A DNA stretch of 64,000 bases, taken from assembly GCA_900545525.1 (NCBI GenBank), contig UQZX01000011.1, positions 27,201 through 91,200 on the forward strand. The letters are read 5' to 3'. Of this stretch, positions 1 to 8,225 are shown piece after piece (the first letter of the stretch is position 1; the number at the start of each line of letters is the position of its first letter). A program made the position numbers and the translations under genes. This DNA is from an uncultured Prevotella sp. Its GTDB lineage: Bacteria > Bacteroidota > Bacteroidia > Bacteroidales > Bacteroidaceae. The notes below the pieces were generated by a model, which was not told the origin of the DNA, did no database searches, and saw nothing but the letters and a program-made list of their open reading frames with translations.

Positions 1-1
1 C

Positions 2-64
2 GGGTTTATTATCGAAGCCTTTGAGATAGTGGAGAACAGGGATATTAAAGTACAGAAGCGATGA
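2..64 (+). CDS. traK: TraK, conjugative transfer protein, C-terminal end only
   Basis: Only the last 20 codons are in the window. The residues end in NRDIKVQKR, which resembles the end of Bacteroides TraK proteins. The stop overlaps the traL start in an ATGA arrangement (61-64), as expected for translationally coupled tra genes. TraK is considered the VirB8-like inner-membrane component of this type IV secretion machine. The identification rests on context more than on these few residues. Confidence 0.6.
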   Translation, partial: GFIIEAFEIVENRDIKVQKR

Positions 65-339
65 TACGGGAATACATGGTAAAAATAGAGGATTGGGTGG
101 ATGACCATCTCCGCCGCCTGTGCGGACGTATCACGCCTGAAAAACGATTGATCGTGTTGCTCACTATGTTTCTGTTGTTCGGCATCGCTTCGGTTTACAT
201 CTTCGTTTCGGCGATTTACACCATCGGTAAGAATGAAGGACGGCAGATAGAGATAGAACACATGCAGATGCTCGAATTACAGAAGAGAGACAGTATTAAC
301 CAATTAAAAATCTACGATAATGGAGGAGAACAAGATTGA
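61..339 (+). CDS. traL: TraL, small membrane protein of the conjugation apparatus (DUF3989)
   Basis: This 92-residue protein has a basic N-terminus, a single hydrophobic segment at about residues 29-52 and a short charged C-terminal tail. That is the expected size and shape of TraL in Bacteroides conjugative transposons. It overlaps the end of traK by 4 bp, and its 3' end overlaps traM by 20 bp, so it sits in the tra operon. The exact role of TraL in mating-pair formation is not known. The assignment rests on position between traK and traM and on overall sequence resemblance. Confidence 0.8.
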   Translation: MIREYMVKIEDWVDDHLRRLCGRITPEKRLIVLLTMFLLFGIASVYIFVSAIYTIGKNEGRQIEIEHMQMLELQKRDSINQLKIYDNGGEQD

Positions 340-1651
340 GGAGAAGGTTCGCCATGAACCGGACAAACCGAAAAAGGAGCTGACAGAGGAGCAGCGTCAG
401 AAACATAAAAAGTTCATCATCTACCCGCTCATGTTTATCGTGTTCGGCGTGGCGATGTGGCTGATTTTCGCCCCGTCACAGCAAGAACAGGCACAGGAAC
501 AGAAGGGATTCAACACCGATGTGCCGGCTCCTACAAACGGGAAACTGACAGACGACAAGCAAACGGCGTATGAGCAGGAACGGATGGAGCAGAAACAGAG
601 CGAACGCCAACGGCAGATGCAGGATTTGGCGTCTATGTTTGGCGATGAGGAGGAAGAGCCACTTTATGACGAGCCGAAACAGACCCATGGGGGTGGCGGT
701 GGAAGCAGCCGTCCGAAAGAGACCATCTACGCCTCCGCCAATGCTTATAAAGACATCAACCGTACGCTGGGTAATTTCTACGAAACGCCGAAGGAAGACC
801 CCGAAAAGGAGGAGATGCGAAAAGAGATAGAGGAACTTCGGGAGATGGCGTACAACAAGCAGACAGAAAAAGATGTGGCAGCCGAACAGTTGGCATTGCT
901 TGAAAAGTCCTACGAGTTGGCGGCGAAGTATATGCCGCAGGGACAACCACAAGGGTCGCCAATGGGAGAACAGCAGCAGCCAATCCTTACAGGGGACCAA
1001 GCTCCCGAAACGGTTAAGAACGGCAAGGTGGTGATTAATCCCGTGGGGCAGGTTACCACTCCGGTAGTTACCACCCTTTCGCAACCGATGAGCGATTCTG
1101 TGTTCATTGCCGAATACTCCAAAGAGCGGAATATGGGATTTTATACAGCAGTTGGCACAGAGAATAAAGCGGATAAAAACACCATCCGGGCGTGTATTCA
1201 TGGCAACCAGACCATCACCGATGGGCAGGCAGTGCGAATGCGGTTGTTGGAACCGATGCGTGCCGGAACAACCGTTATTCCCCGCAACGCCCTTATTACG
1301 GGAATGGGCAAAGTGCAAGGCGACAGGCTCGGCATCGACATCACCTCGTTGGAGTACGCGGAAACAATTATTCCCGTGGAACTGACGGTTATCGACACCG
1401 ATGGGCAGGAAGGTATTTTCATTCCCGGTTCCATTGAGTTGAACGCCGTCAAAGAGGTTGCCGCCAATATGGGGGCAAGTCTGGGAACAAGCGTTTCGAT
1501 AACCAATCAGGGGGCGGGCGACCAATTGCTGGCGGAACTCGGCAAAGGGGCGATACAGGGTGCTTCGCAATACATCTCCAAGAAGATGAAAGTTGTAAAA
1601 GTACATCTCAAAGCCGGATATAACCTGATGCTATATCAAGATAAAAATTAA
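320..1651 (+). CDS. traM: TraM, VirB10-like conjugation channel scaffold
   Basis: This 443-residue protein has a cytoplasmic N-terminus rich in K and E, one membrane anchor at about residues 33-50, and a long Q/E-rich periplasmic linker with a coiled-coil stretch. A conserved C-terminal domain follows from about residue 260 (NMGFYTAVGTENK, then EPMRAGTTVIPRNALITG). The arrangement matches TraM, the VirB10-like protein that links the inner and outer membrane parts of the channel. It overlaps traL by 20 bp and is followed 67 bp later by traN. A GGGGG run at about residue 126 marks the flexible linker. Confidence 0.85.
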   Translation: MEENKIEEKVRHEPDKPKKELTEEQRQKHKKFIIYPLMFIVFGVAMWLIFAPSQQEQAQEQKGFNTDVPAPTNGKLTDDKQTAYEQERMEQKQSERQRQMQDLASMFGDEEEEPLYDEPKQTHGGGGGSSRPKETIYASANAYKDINRTLGNFYETPKEDPEKEEMRKEIEELREMAYNKQTEKDVAAEQLALLEKSYELAAKYMPQGQPQGSPMGEQQQPILTGDQAPETVKNGKVVINPVGQVTTPVVTTLSQPMSDSVFIAEYSKERNMGFYTAVGTENKADKNTIRACIHGNQTITDGQAVRMRLLEPMRAGTTVIPRNALITGMGKVQGDRLGIDITSLEYAETIIPVELTVIDTDGQEGIFIPGSIELNAVKEVAANMGASLGTSVSITNQGAGDQLLAELGKGAIQGASQYISKKMKVVKVHLKAGYNLMLYQDKN

Positions 1652-1718
1652 ACAACAACTATTTATTATTAATTCGGAGTCGCCGTTGCGCGACCCCACC
1701 ACTAAAATCCAAAGTAAA

Positions 1719-2633
1719 ATGAAAAAAGTATTTTTGATGATTGCCCTCGCCATGGGCTTTGTAGGTGCTAATGCACAGGAATCAACAGGCGACCTTTATC
1801 ATGGTCTGACCAAGAAGCTGACCTTTGACCGTATGATACCGCCACACGGTATCGAGGTCACGTATGATAAGACGACACATATTATCTTCCCGTCAGCGGT
1901 GAAGTATATGGATTTGGGCTCTCCGAACCTGATTGCAGGCAAGGCGGACGGTGCGGAAAATGTAATCCGGGTGAAAGCGACGGTGAAGAATTTCCGCACG
2001 GAAACCAACTTTTCGGTCATTACCGAGAGCGGCTCGTTCTACACGTTTAATGTGAAGTATGCCGATGAGCCGCTACTGCTGAACATTGAAATGAAGGACT
2101 TTATCCATGATGGAAGTGCGGTAAACCGTCCGAACAATGCTCTGGATGTTTACCTGACGGAGTTAGGTAGCGAGTCCCCAAAGCTGGTACACCTGATTAT
2201 GAAATCCATTCATAAGAACAACGACCGTGAGATTAAGCATATCGGAGCGAAGTCTTTTGGCATTCAGTACCTTTTGAGAGGATTGTACACGCATAACGGG
2301 CTATTGTATTTTCATACGCAGATTAAGAACTCGTCTAATGTCCCTTTCGATGTAGATTTTGTGACTTTCAAAATCGTAGATAAGAAAGTGGCAAAACGTA
2401 CCGCCATTCAAGAACAAATTATTTTCCCGCTTCGTGCCTACAACTACGCCACCCGTGTAGCTGGCAACAAAGATGAACGTACCGTGTTCACGATGGAAAA
2501 ATTTACCATTCCCGAAGATAAGCAACTTGTAGTGGAGCTTCACGAGAAAAGCGGTGGCAGACATCAGTCGTTCATCATCGAGAACGAGGACATCGTGCGT
2601 GCCAGAGTAATTAATGAACTGAAAGTGAAGTAA
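1719..2633 (+). CDS. traN: TraN, VirB9-like conjugation protein
   Basis: The chosen ATG (1719) opens a clear signal peptide, MKKVFLMIALAMGFVGANAQ, giving a 304-residue exported protein. An in-frame TTG at 1686 would add 11 polar residues ahead of the signal and is unlikely. The body (for example THIIFPSAVKYMDLGSPNLI) matches TraN of Bacteroides conjugative transposons, which corresponds to VirB9 and forms the periplasmic/outer-membrane part of the channel with TraM. The stop codon is followed after one base by the traO start. Confidence 0.85.
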   Translation: MKKVFLMIALAMGFVGANAQESTGDLYHGLTKKLTFDRMIPPHGIEVTYDKTTHIIFPSAVKYMDLGSPNLIAGKADGAENVIRVKATVKNFRTETNFSVITESGSFYTFNVKYADEPLLLNIEMKDFIHDGSAVNRPNNALDVYLTELGSESPKLVHLIMKSIHKNNDREIKHIGAKSFGIQYLLRGLYTHNGLLYFHTQIKNSSNVPFDVDFVTFKIVDKKVAKRTAIQEQIIFPLRAYNYATRVAGNKDERTVFTMEKFTIPEDKQLVVELHEKSGGRHQSFIIENEDIVRARVINELKVK

Positions 2634-2634
2634 G

Positions 2635-3201
2635 ATGAAGAAGTATCTATTTATTGTTGTAGCGTTGCTTGCCCTGACCACGGGGCAGGCAAACGCCCAA
2701 CGCTACCTGCCGGGAATGCGTGGCGTGGAACTACGTGGTGGTTTTGTGGATGGGATTCAGAAGCCTGTGAATTATTATGCGGGTGTTGGGCTTTCAACTT
2801 ATACCAAGAACGGCAACCGATGGGTATTCGGGGCGGAGTATCTTTCTAAAGAATATGCCTATAAGAATATCAGTATTCCCAAAGCACAATTTACAGCAGA
2901 GGGTGGCTACTACTTCAAATTTCTGTCCGACCCTTCCAAAACCTTCTTTTTGAGTATCGGCGGATCTGCATTAGCCGGATACGAAACAAGTAACTGGGGC
3001 GACAAACTCTTACCGGACGGTGCAACCATCCGCAACAAGGATGCTTTTATCTATGGCGGAGCAGTCACGTTGGAACTCGAAACTTATCTATCTGACCGTG
3101 TGGTACTACTCATCAATGCACGAGAGCGGGTTCTGTGGGGCAGTAGTATTGGACACTTCCACACCCAATTCGGTGTAGGAATGAAATTTATAATCAATTA
3201 A
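2635..3201 (+). CDS. traO: TraO, outer-membrane-associated conjugation protein
   Basis: The protein has 188 residues, with a signal peptide ending near residue 22 (TTGQANAQ) and alternating beta-rich segments. It ends in a typical outer-membrane style strand with many aromatics (GVGMKFIIN). It follows traN by one base and has the size and sequence of TraO. In most related elements the next gene is the primase gene traP, but here a traQ-type gene follows after 8 bp. Confidence 0.85.
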   Translation: MKKYLFIVVALLALTTGQANAQRYLPGMRGVELRGGFVDGIQKPVNYYAGVGLSTYTKNGNRWVFGAEYLSKEYAYKNISIPKAQFTAEGGYYFKFLSDPSKTFFLSIGGSALAGYETSNWGDKLLPDGATIRNKDAFIYGGAVTLELETYLSDRVVLLINARERVLWGSSIGHFHTQFGVGMKFIIN

Positions 3202-3209
3202 TTACAGCA

Positions 3210-3647
3210 ATGAAACAGAAATTTAAGTATATACTAATGATGTGTTGCACAATGGCAACAATCTTTTTGGCAACCGCCTGTAACGATGAGTTAGAGATAC
3301 AGCAAGGATATGATTTCACGGTGGAGACAATGCCTGTGCAGACGAAAATCGCCAAAGGTGAGACAGCAGAGATTCGCTGTACCCTCAATCGCTCAGGTCA
3401 CTTTGACGATGCGAAATACACAATTCGTTTTTTTCAACCTGACGGAGACGGCAAATTGGAAATGGACAACGGCACAATATTTCTACCCAACGACCGCTAT
3501 CCACTGACCAAAGAGGTGTTCCGCCTATACTACACCTCCAACAGTACCGACCAACAGAAAATTGATATTTATGTCGAAGATAATTTCGGCAAGATGGTAC
3601 AGTTGTCGGTTTCGTTCAATAATGATAGTAGCGAAGAAGAGGAATAA
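3210..3647 (+). CDS. traQ: TraQ-type conjugation lipoprotein (DUF3872)
   Basis: This 145-residue protein begins with a lipoprotein signal (cleavage before Cys in the FLATACNDE region, about residue 24). The mature part carries the DUF3872 pattern YDFTVETMPVQTKI with IRCTL, then RFFQPDGDG and the NDRYPL-KEVFRLYYTS block. DUF3872 proteins are annotated as TraQ in Bacteroides conjugative transposons. The gene ends in a run of acidic residues and is followed by a hairpin terminator at 3673-3700, so it looks like the last gene of the tra operon. Confidence 0.85.
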   Translation: MKQKFKYILMMCCTMATIFLATACNDELEIQQGYDFTVETMPVQTKIAKGETAEIRCTLNRSGHFDDAKYTIRFFQPDGDGKLEMDNGTIFLPNDRYPLTKEVFRLYYTSNSTDQQKIDIYVEDNFGKMVQLSVSFNNDSSEEEE

Positions 3648-3672
3648 ACTATTTTGAATGAATATGTTAAGA

Positions 3673-3710
3673 AACACTCAGCAAGTTTTTGTTGGGTGTT
3701 TTTTTGTGAG
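3673..3710 (+). terminator. Terminator of the tra operon
   Basis: AACACTCAGCA (3673-3683) pairs with TGTTGGGTGTT (3690-3700) using two G-U pairs. A T-rich run to 3705 follows. It lies 25 bp after the traQ stop and overlaps the promoter of the next gene. Confidence 0.7.
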
Positions 3711-3718
3711 TAACTTTG
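3688..3718 (+). promoter_or_regulatory. Promoter of the DUF2971 gene
   Basis: A -33 box TTTG (3688-3691), a 19-bp spacer and a -7 box TAACTTTG (3711-3718) match the Bacteroidetes consensus. It gives the cargo gene a promoter independent of the tra operon and lies 43 bp before its ATG. Confidence 0.7.
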
Positions 3719-3761
3719 CAAAACAGTTTCTAATAGTTATAACCTAATTATAGAAATAAAT

Positions 3762-4487
3762 ATGGATAAAATATATCGTTTAAGACCGGCAAATGATAAA
3801 ACATTGGAGGAATTAACTGAGCATTATTTGTGGTTTTCAAGACCTACTGAGTATAAAGATTTTGAAGATGCTAATGTAATTGCTTTTTCTAAAAAAAACG
3901 AAACCGTAAAAGACCTTTTTGACCGAGTTTTTGGAGATGCTAAAATACTTGGAACAGAATTAAGTCGCTTGGGAATATGTTGTTTTACTAAATTATTACC
4001 TGAAGTTCCCAAATGGAGTAAGTTTCCCAAAGGATACAACTCTATATTTATTGAGTACGACAAGAATTTGATAGAAGAGTATTTTCTTTCAAACTATTAT
4101 TTAGGAGAATGCTTTAAAGACGTGCAGTATAAAGAAAATCCACTTGTTTTACAATCCAGTGCAGAAAATGGATACGATGTTCTTTGGGAAGAAACCGATG
4201 ATGGTATATTATATAAATCTTTAAGAGGAGATATTGCTTGTGATGAAAAGTTAATGGATGAATTCATATTGCGGTTTCTCACAACCATAAACAATAGGTA
4301 TGAGAAACAAAAAGAAACAAGAATTATTCTTCCATATCGAGCCGTAAAAGATGAGCCAGAAAGGTCTCTTGGCTATAAAATAGTTATACCTAAAGAATCA
4401 ATCATAAAAATATATTATAGCGCAAACACCGATGAGGAATTTATCGAAAAAATGAACAAAATGGGATTTGCAACCGAAAAAAAATGA
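3762..4487 (+). CDS. DUF2971 family protein, AT-rich cargo gene
   Basis: This 241-residue protein has the DUF2971 layout. The N-terminal part reads YRLRPANDKTLEEL then LWFSRPTEYKDFEDAN. It is followed by a GICCFTK strand, the W-SKFPKGYNSIFIEYD block and a C-terminal RIILPYRAVKDEPERS region. DUF2971 proteins have no established biochemical role; some occur in defence islands. The base composition is markedly richer in A+T than the tra genes on either side. With its own promoter, this suggests a later insertion between the transfer and accessory modules. No signal peptide is seen, so it is probably cytoplasmic. Confidence 0.65.
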   Translation: MDKIYRLRPANDKTLEELTEHYLWFSRPTEYKDFEDANVIAFSKKNETVKDLFDRVFGDAKILGTELSRLGICCFTKLLPEVPKWSKFPKGYNSIFIEYDKNLIEEYFLSNYYLGECFKDVQYKENPLVLQSSAENGYDVLWEETDDGILYKSLRGDIACDEKLMDEFILRFLTTINNRYEKQKETRIILPYRAVKDEPERSLGYKIVIPKESIIKIYYSANTDEEFIEKMNKMGFATEKK

Positions 4488-4722
4488 CTATTGGCAGTTT
4501 CTTTGTTACTGGTTACTGTCAAAAGCAACGTTATATATAATGGTTAGCTCCGTCCGCATCGGTTGTTATTCTTGGTCAAAATCGGTTCCTATCTTTCCGC
4601 TGTCATATTACGGTAGCTCATTGTCATCGACTGGCTCTTGCTCAATGTTTGAGGCGTGGATAGGCTCTGTTTTACTGTAATCAAGCTATAAGGTTGCAAA
4701 CCTTTGGAACTTGGGCTTTTTT

Positions 4723-4780
4723 GTTACTTTTTGTGCCGCTTAAGCTCACCGTCAAAAAGTAACGGGCGGAAAATCCGCCC
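4723..4780. terminator. Double inverted repeat between convergent transposon modules
   Basis: GTTACTTTTTG (4723-4733) pairs with CAAAAAGTAAC (4753-4763). Directly after it, GGGCGGA (4764-4770) pairs with TCCGCCC (4774-4780). The pair lies between the rightward cargo gene and the leftward DUF3873 gene, so it probably acts as a bidirectional terminator. Nothing gene-like is seen in the remainder of 4488-4785. Confidence 0.6.
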
Positions 4781-4785
4781 GTCTA

Positions 4786-4998
4786 TCACTCTGCTTTCTG
4801 TTTTAGCCACTCGTCTCTACGTTCCCGACATTTCTCCAGCGTCGGGGCTACGGTTGAAAATAGCACTCCTTCGGGTGTTCGGTAATCATATTGGCAATAT
4901 CTACTTTTTCTGCGTAAGCGTGGCATAAGGTCAAAATACACATAGTTTTCCTGCCCTGCTTGGCAAGTGGATATTCCGTCTTTGTTTAATGATTTCAT
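4786..4998 (-). CDS. DUF3873 family small protein of conjugative transposons
   Basis: The 70-residue protein carries the characteristic GISTCQAGQENYVYFD start and YCQYDYRTPEGVLFSTVAPTLEKC core of DUF3873. This family is found almost only in Bacteroidota conjugative elements and has no known function. It is the last gene of a leftward block that begins near 7841. Confidence 0.8.
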   Translation of the reverse strand: MKSLNKDGISTCQAGQENYVYFDLMPRLRRKSRYCQYDYRTPEGVLFSTVAPTLEKCRERRDEWLKQKAE

Positions 4999-5009
4999 TT
5001 CAATATGAA

Positions 5010-5270
5010 TTAAAAGGTTACTATTAAAATTCTATCCTCAATAAGTTCCTCGCTATGGAGTTCCTTACGCTGTTTGAGCCAAAAGTGGTGTTTGCCAAAT
5101 CCCCACTCAAAATGGAGGTGAACGGTTAGTATTTGCTTGACTACGTTTAGTCGCTCGTGGAGTTCATCACTTGTCTGACACCACACAATGGTGTTGATAA
5201 TCTGTGCATAGGCAACTGCTGTTTCTGCGTTGTAAATTTGCACGCAACTCTCTATATCTATTTTCTTCAT
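5010..5270 (-). CDS. Small uncharacterised conjugative-transposon protein
   Basis: This 86-residue protein of unknown function begins MKKIDIESCVQIYNAET and has no signal peptide or membrane segment. It is tightly packed between the DUF3873 gene (11 bp downstream) and another small protein (12 bp upstream) on the same strand. That spacing supports translation as part of one operon. I recognise no domain. Confidence 0.6.
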   Translation of the reverse strand: MKKIDIESCVQIYNAETAVAYAQIINTIVWCQTSDELHERLNVVKQILTVHLHFEWGFGKHHFWLKQRKELHSEELIEDRILIVTF

Positions 5271-5282
5271 ATCAGTTGTTAT

Positions 5283-5531
5283 TTAGTAGGTTATTGTATT
5301 GATTATAGGCATATTTTTCCGCAACCATTCGGTAACGTATGGCATATTGTATTCGGAAGTGATTACTGCCGTGTTATCTCCAATTTGCGTGAAACGTGTT
5401 GTGCTTTCATAGCAGTCTATCCACTCTTTTAGGGTGGATACACCCCACGTTGTGGGATTGTCAAATATCTTATTCAGTTCCTCAATGGACTGTCCAAATG
5501 AAATAATCAATGTGTTATAACTTGTTGCCAT
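5283..5531 (-). CDS. Small uncharacterised conjugative-transposon protein
   Basis: This 82-residue cytoplasmic protein (MATSYNTLIISFG) has a conserved-looking WGVSTLKEWID segment. Its start lies 7 bp after the stop of the PcfJ-like gene, so it is probably co-transcribed with it. No domain or function is recognised. Confidence 0.6.
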   Translation of the reverse strand: MATSYNTLIISFGQSIEELNKIFDNPTTWGVSTLKEWIDCYESTTRFTQIGDNTAVITSEYNMPYVTEWLRKNMPIINTITY

Positions 5532-5538
5532 AATCGTA

Positions 5539-6822
5539 TTATGCTGCTATCCGTTGGCGGATAAGGTTTTTATTCTTGTTTACTAATTTGATGATGCGGT
5601 CGTGATACTCGGTATTGCTGTTACACACCCCACGAGATTGCACCACTTTGAGCGTTTTAAGCGAAATTTCTACCGTTTCAATTCGTTTACCGTCAATAGT
5701 GGCAGAAAGCACAAGGCTGTCGGGGCGGAGGTAGTAATCGTTGGTAAACACGCAATGTTTCATAGCTTTTCCCTCCTCGAAAAATTCATCTACGCTCTCC
5801 AACACTCGCACCTCGATAGCTCCATCGGTAAAGTTTATGCCGAAATACTTGGCTTTCAGTTCACGGAAACGGTCTTCATTCTCTGTTGCCTTGCGACGTT
5901 GTTCCTCTAATCGTTCACGTTCAAGGTGGGCTTGCTTCTTCCTTGTAAGTCGGTCGTGTTCCGTTTTCAAGTCGGCAGGGCAAACGTATTTCGGGCTGTT
6001 GGTGTCTTTACCAAAGAAACGTAACAAGTCGATATAGTCGCACCACATAGAACCGTCCTCAATGGCATAGCCGTTACGAATGGCTATGCGAATGGAGTTC
6101 CAATAAGTATCAGCAGTCTTTGACGAGTAGCGGATAAAGTAGCTCAATAGGCTGTGTTGCCCTGTCTTGATAAGGGTTTCCGCCTTGCTATCAGATAGTA
6201 GACTACGGAATAAGTCAAAGGGAGCAAGGTTGTGAAAATCACCTTTGAACCCATTGCGTTTTAGTTTGTCGGTAATCCGTTTTCTCGGATAGGTGCATAT
6301 CGGGTTAATATCATATACACGGTGGTTCCTACGGATTTCCATCGAGCTACCTTCTTGCCATAAGTCGTAATAGATAAAACTTAGTCCTCTCAATCGGGCA
6401 ATGGTTTCAAACTTGCCGTTGGGGGCTATCCACCTTTGGGCAACTTCCGTAATGGAGTAGTCGGCTGGCTGCCCTACAGTATAGCGTGCTTTGGCAAAGA
6501 AGAACCGTATTATTTGAAAATCTTTGCAGGTGGTGATAATAGAGAAATACTCATTTTCCTTAAATACTCTTTTTCGGGTGGTGTGAATTTTCAGCTCCAT
6601 ACCGCACTGGGGGCAGGTGCAACCGCAAACAGTATCAATCAACGCTCCGTCGCTCTGCCATTGGTGTCCACACTCGGTGCAGGTGATAATACCTTTTTTC
6701 GTCCTGCGTCCGATGTGGTCAAAACAGTGTAGGAAAGCATACTTTTTCTGTGTCTCGGTAATCTTGGGTAGTCGCTTACTTAGTGTAACCACCTCCTTTT
6801 GAAGTTTTGTTCTCGGTTTCAT
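5539..6822 (-). CDS. PcfJ-like protein with zinc-binding cysteines
   Basis: This 427-residue protein resembles PcfJ-like proteins named after the enterococcal pCF10 conjugation gene. An N-terminal pair of CxxC motifs (CTECG at about residue 48 and CTCPQCG at about 70) suggests a zinc ribbon. The C-terminal third has the PcfJ hallmark (FFEEGKAMKHCVFTNDYYL, then TIDGKRIETVEISL and VVQSRGVCN). A charged helix rich in R and E lies at about 280-320. It follows the PcfK-like gene by 3 bp, the usual pairing. The function is unknown; nucleic-acid handling during transfer is a guess from the zinc ribbon. Confidence 0.8.
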   Translation of the reverse strand: MKPRTKLQKEVVTLSKRLPKITETQKKYAFLHCFDHIGRRTKKGIITCTECGHQWQSDGALIDTVCGCTCPQCGMELKIHTTRKRVFKENEYFSIITTCKDFQIIRFFFAKARYTVGQPADYSITEVAQRWIAPNGKFETIARLRGLSFIYYDLWQEGSSMEIRRNHRVYDINPICTYPRKRITDKLKRNGFKGDFHNLAPFDLFRSLLSDSKAETLIKTGQHSLLSYFIRYSSKTADTYWNSIRIAIRNGYAIEDGSMWCDYIDLLRFFGKDTNSPKYVCPADLKTEHDRLTRKKQAHLERERLEEQRRKATENEDRFRELKAKYFGINFTDGAIEVRVLESVDEFFEEGKAMKHCVFTNDYYLRPDSLVLSATIDGKRIETVEISLKTLKVVQSRGVCNSNTEYHDRIIKLVNKNKNLIRQRIAA

Positions 6823-6825
6823 AGC

Positions 6826-7248
6826 TTAAAAATCAAATAGTGATGCTTGGGGTTGCTGAATGGTTGCCGTCCGTTTGGCGGTGGCTTTCTCTCTCTGCTG
6901 TTTCATCTTGGCATAAGCCTCATTCTCGATGCGTTTGATTGCATCTCTGTGTGCCTGCTCTTTCTCCTCTGCGGTGAGTTCTACGTGATGATTGATTACT
7001 ACTTTGCAGTCAATCGGATTTCCTATCTCGATGTCTGTTTCATCGTAATAATGAACCGCTTGCCCGAAAATCTCATCATCGGAAAAACCGTTGCAACCGC
7101 TTTTCTGAACATAATTCAAAATATAGGTCAAACAATCTTCGATATTCTTCAATGGATTGCGGTATGAACGAGCAAACAATTCGTCATACTCGGCACGTTG
7201 CTCTAAATAGGTCTGTATTTCGTTTTTGAAATGGATTGATACACTCAT
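6826..7248 (-). CDS. PcfK-like protein
   Basis: The 140-residue protein matches the PcfK-like family found just upstream of PcfJ in Bacteroidota conjugative elements. It has an alpha-helical N-terminus (FKNEIQTYLEQRAEYDELFA), a central IEDCLTYILNYVQKS segment and an E/K-rich helix. It ends in QQPQASLFDF; a terminal LFDF-like motif can serve as a sliding-clamp (DnaN) binding peptide, which is an inference here. It is coupled to the PcfJ-like gene with a 3-bp gap. Confidence 0.75.
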   Translation of the reverse strand: MSVSIHFKNEIQTYLEQRAEYDELFARSYRNPLKNIEDCLTYILNYVQKSGCNGFSDDEIFGQAVHYYDETDIEIGNPIDCKVVINHHVELTAEEKEQAHRDAIKRIENEAYAKMKQQREKATAKRTATIQQPQASLFDF

Positions 7249-7294
7249 AATTTTGGGGTATTGTGGGGCAAGGTGTTACTCTCGCCCCTTGTGA

Positions 7295-7540
7295 TTACTG
7301 AATGGTTGCTATAATTATCTCTTGATGGTAAACTCTCGGTACTTCGTCAAAGATGTATTCGATAAACATTCTCTTTGCATCGGTGCATAACTCTCGGTAT
7401 AGCTCCTGAAACGAAGTGATATTACCGTTGATATATACACTGACCATATAGTCGTAGATGTTCTCCACTTCATAATATCGGCATTGCTGTGCCACTGTTT
7501 TTCCTCGTCTTGTTTTCATTTTAATATCTGTTTTATCCAA
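7295..7540 (-). CDS. Small uncharacterised conjugative-transposon protein
   Basis: This 81-residue protein overlaps the upstream membrane-protein gene by 8 bp if the first ATG is used; a second ATG at 7522 (MKTRRGK) would remove the overlap. The core reads YYEVENIYDYMVSVYINGN. It is soluble and has no recognised domain. Its place in the leftward block suggests that it belongs to the conjugative element. Confidence 0.55.
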   Translation of the reverse strand: MDKTDIKMKTRRGKTVAQQCRYYEVENIYDYMVSVYINGNITSFQELYRELCTDAKRMFIEYIFDEVPRVYHQEIIIATIQ

Positions 7541-7841
7541 TTAATATCCAAAGTATTCCGCCAATGATAGAAGCATAAATAAGGATGTAGATAAAGAAGT
7601 AAAGGATTACCGCCAATGCTACGGTAAGGAATAAGCGGACAATCAATTTGCCTGCAAATACCCCTGCAAACCACCACCAAAGGCTACCACCCAAAAGGAG
7701 TGAACCTGCTACGGCTACCACTGCCAAACCTGCTATCTTATATCTTGTTTTCATAACCATTGCTGCTTTTTGTGAATATATGCGGTATTGAGAGGTGGTG
7801 TTATTCTGTTCTAATTTTATGTTTTCTTGTTTCGCTCTCAT
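7533..7841 (-). CDS. Small membrane protein of the conjugative transposon
   Basis: This is a protein of up to 102 residues with two or three hydrophobic stretches in the C-terminal 70 residues (IAGLAVVAVAGSLLLGG, then LTVALAVILYFFIYILIYAS). An internal ATG at 7754 (MKTRYKIAG) would give a 73-residue version that starts directly at the first membrane segment. That start is equally plausible. The function is unknown. Confidence 0.5.
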   Translation of the reverse strand: MRAKQENIKLEQNNTTSQYRIYSQKAAMVMKTRYKIAGLAVVAVAGSLLLGGSLWWWFAGVFAGKLIVRLFLTVALAVILYFFIYILIYASIIGGILWILIG

Positions 7842-8059
7842 AACCTTGACTTTTTTTTATATGCGTCTAACGAGCCGGAGTTTGTTGATTCTGTTCTGGT
7901 ACAACAAAAGGTGTAGGGTTTAGGACAAACAAGGTTTTTGAGAAAAATACTCTCTGGACGAAGTACAGCAGGAAGATTTTTATCAGAACCGCTTGCGGCT
8001 TGACCTTGTTTGTCCGTGAAAAACCCGTAAATACCTTTGTACCGGAATAGAGTCGGCAT
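7838..8059 (-). CDS. Doubtful small open reading frame, possibly a conserved non-coding leader
   Basis: This 73-codon frame (MPTLFRYKGIYGFFTDKQ) ends with a stop that overlaps the next ATG in an ATGA arrangement, which argues for translation. Against it, the composition is unusual (many S, T, K, P and C residues) and no domain is seen. Very similar stretches seem to recur in related elements, which could equally reflect a conserved DNA or RNA feature. Treat it as unproven. Confidence 0.3.
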   Translation of the reverse strand: MPTLFRYKGIYGFFTDKQGQAASGSDKNLPAVLRPESIFLKNLVCPKPYTFCCTRTESTNSGSLDAYKKKSRL

Positions 8060-8225
8060 ACTCCGCCGTTTTCAACAGTTAATTGAGGAAAGGTTATATC
8101 AGAGAGCGGAATAAGAAAACGTTGAGTAGTGTAGAAGACACTATTTTGTTATCCGGTCAGTAGTGCGATAGCACTATGTAATTAAAATCGAATGTGGGTC
8201 TGATAATGATAAAAGACTACGTTTA

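Noticed and set aside
476..1606. A 376-codon leftward frame opposite traM
   Set aside because: Antisense shadow of a well-supported gene, no recognisable protein features and rich in Leu, His and Phe as expected from a complementary frame.
4468..4680. A 70-codon frame after the DUF2971 gene
   Set aside because: It overlaps the end of the cargo gene, has low-complexity composition, and matches nothing expected in this element.
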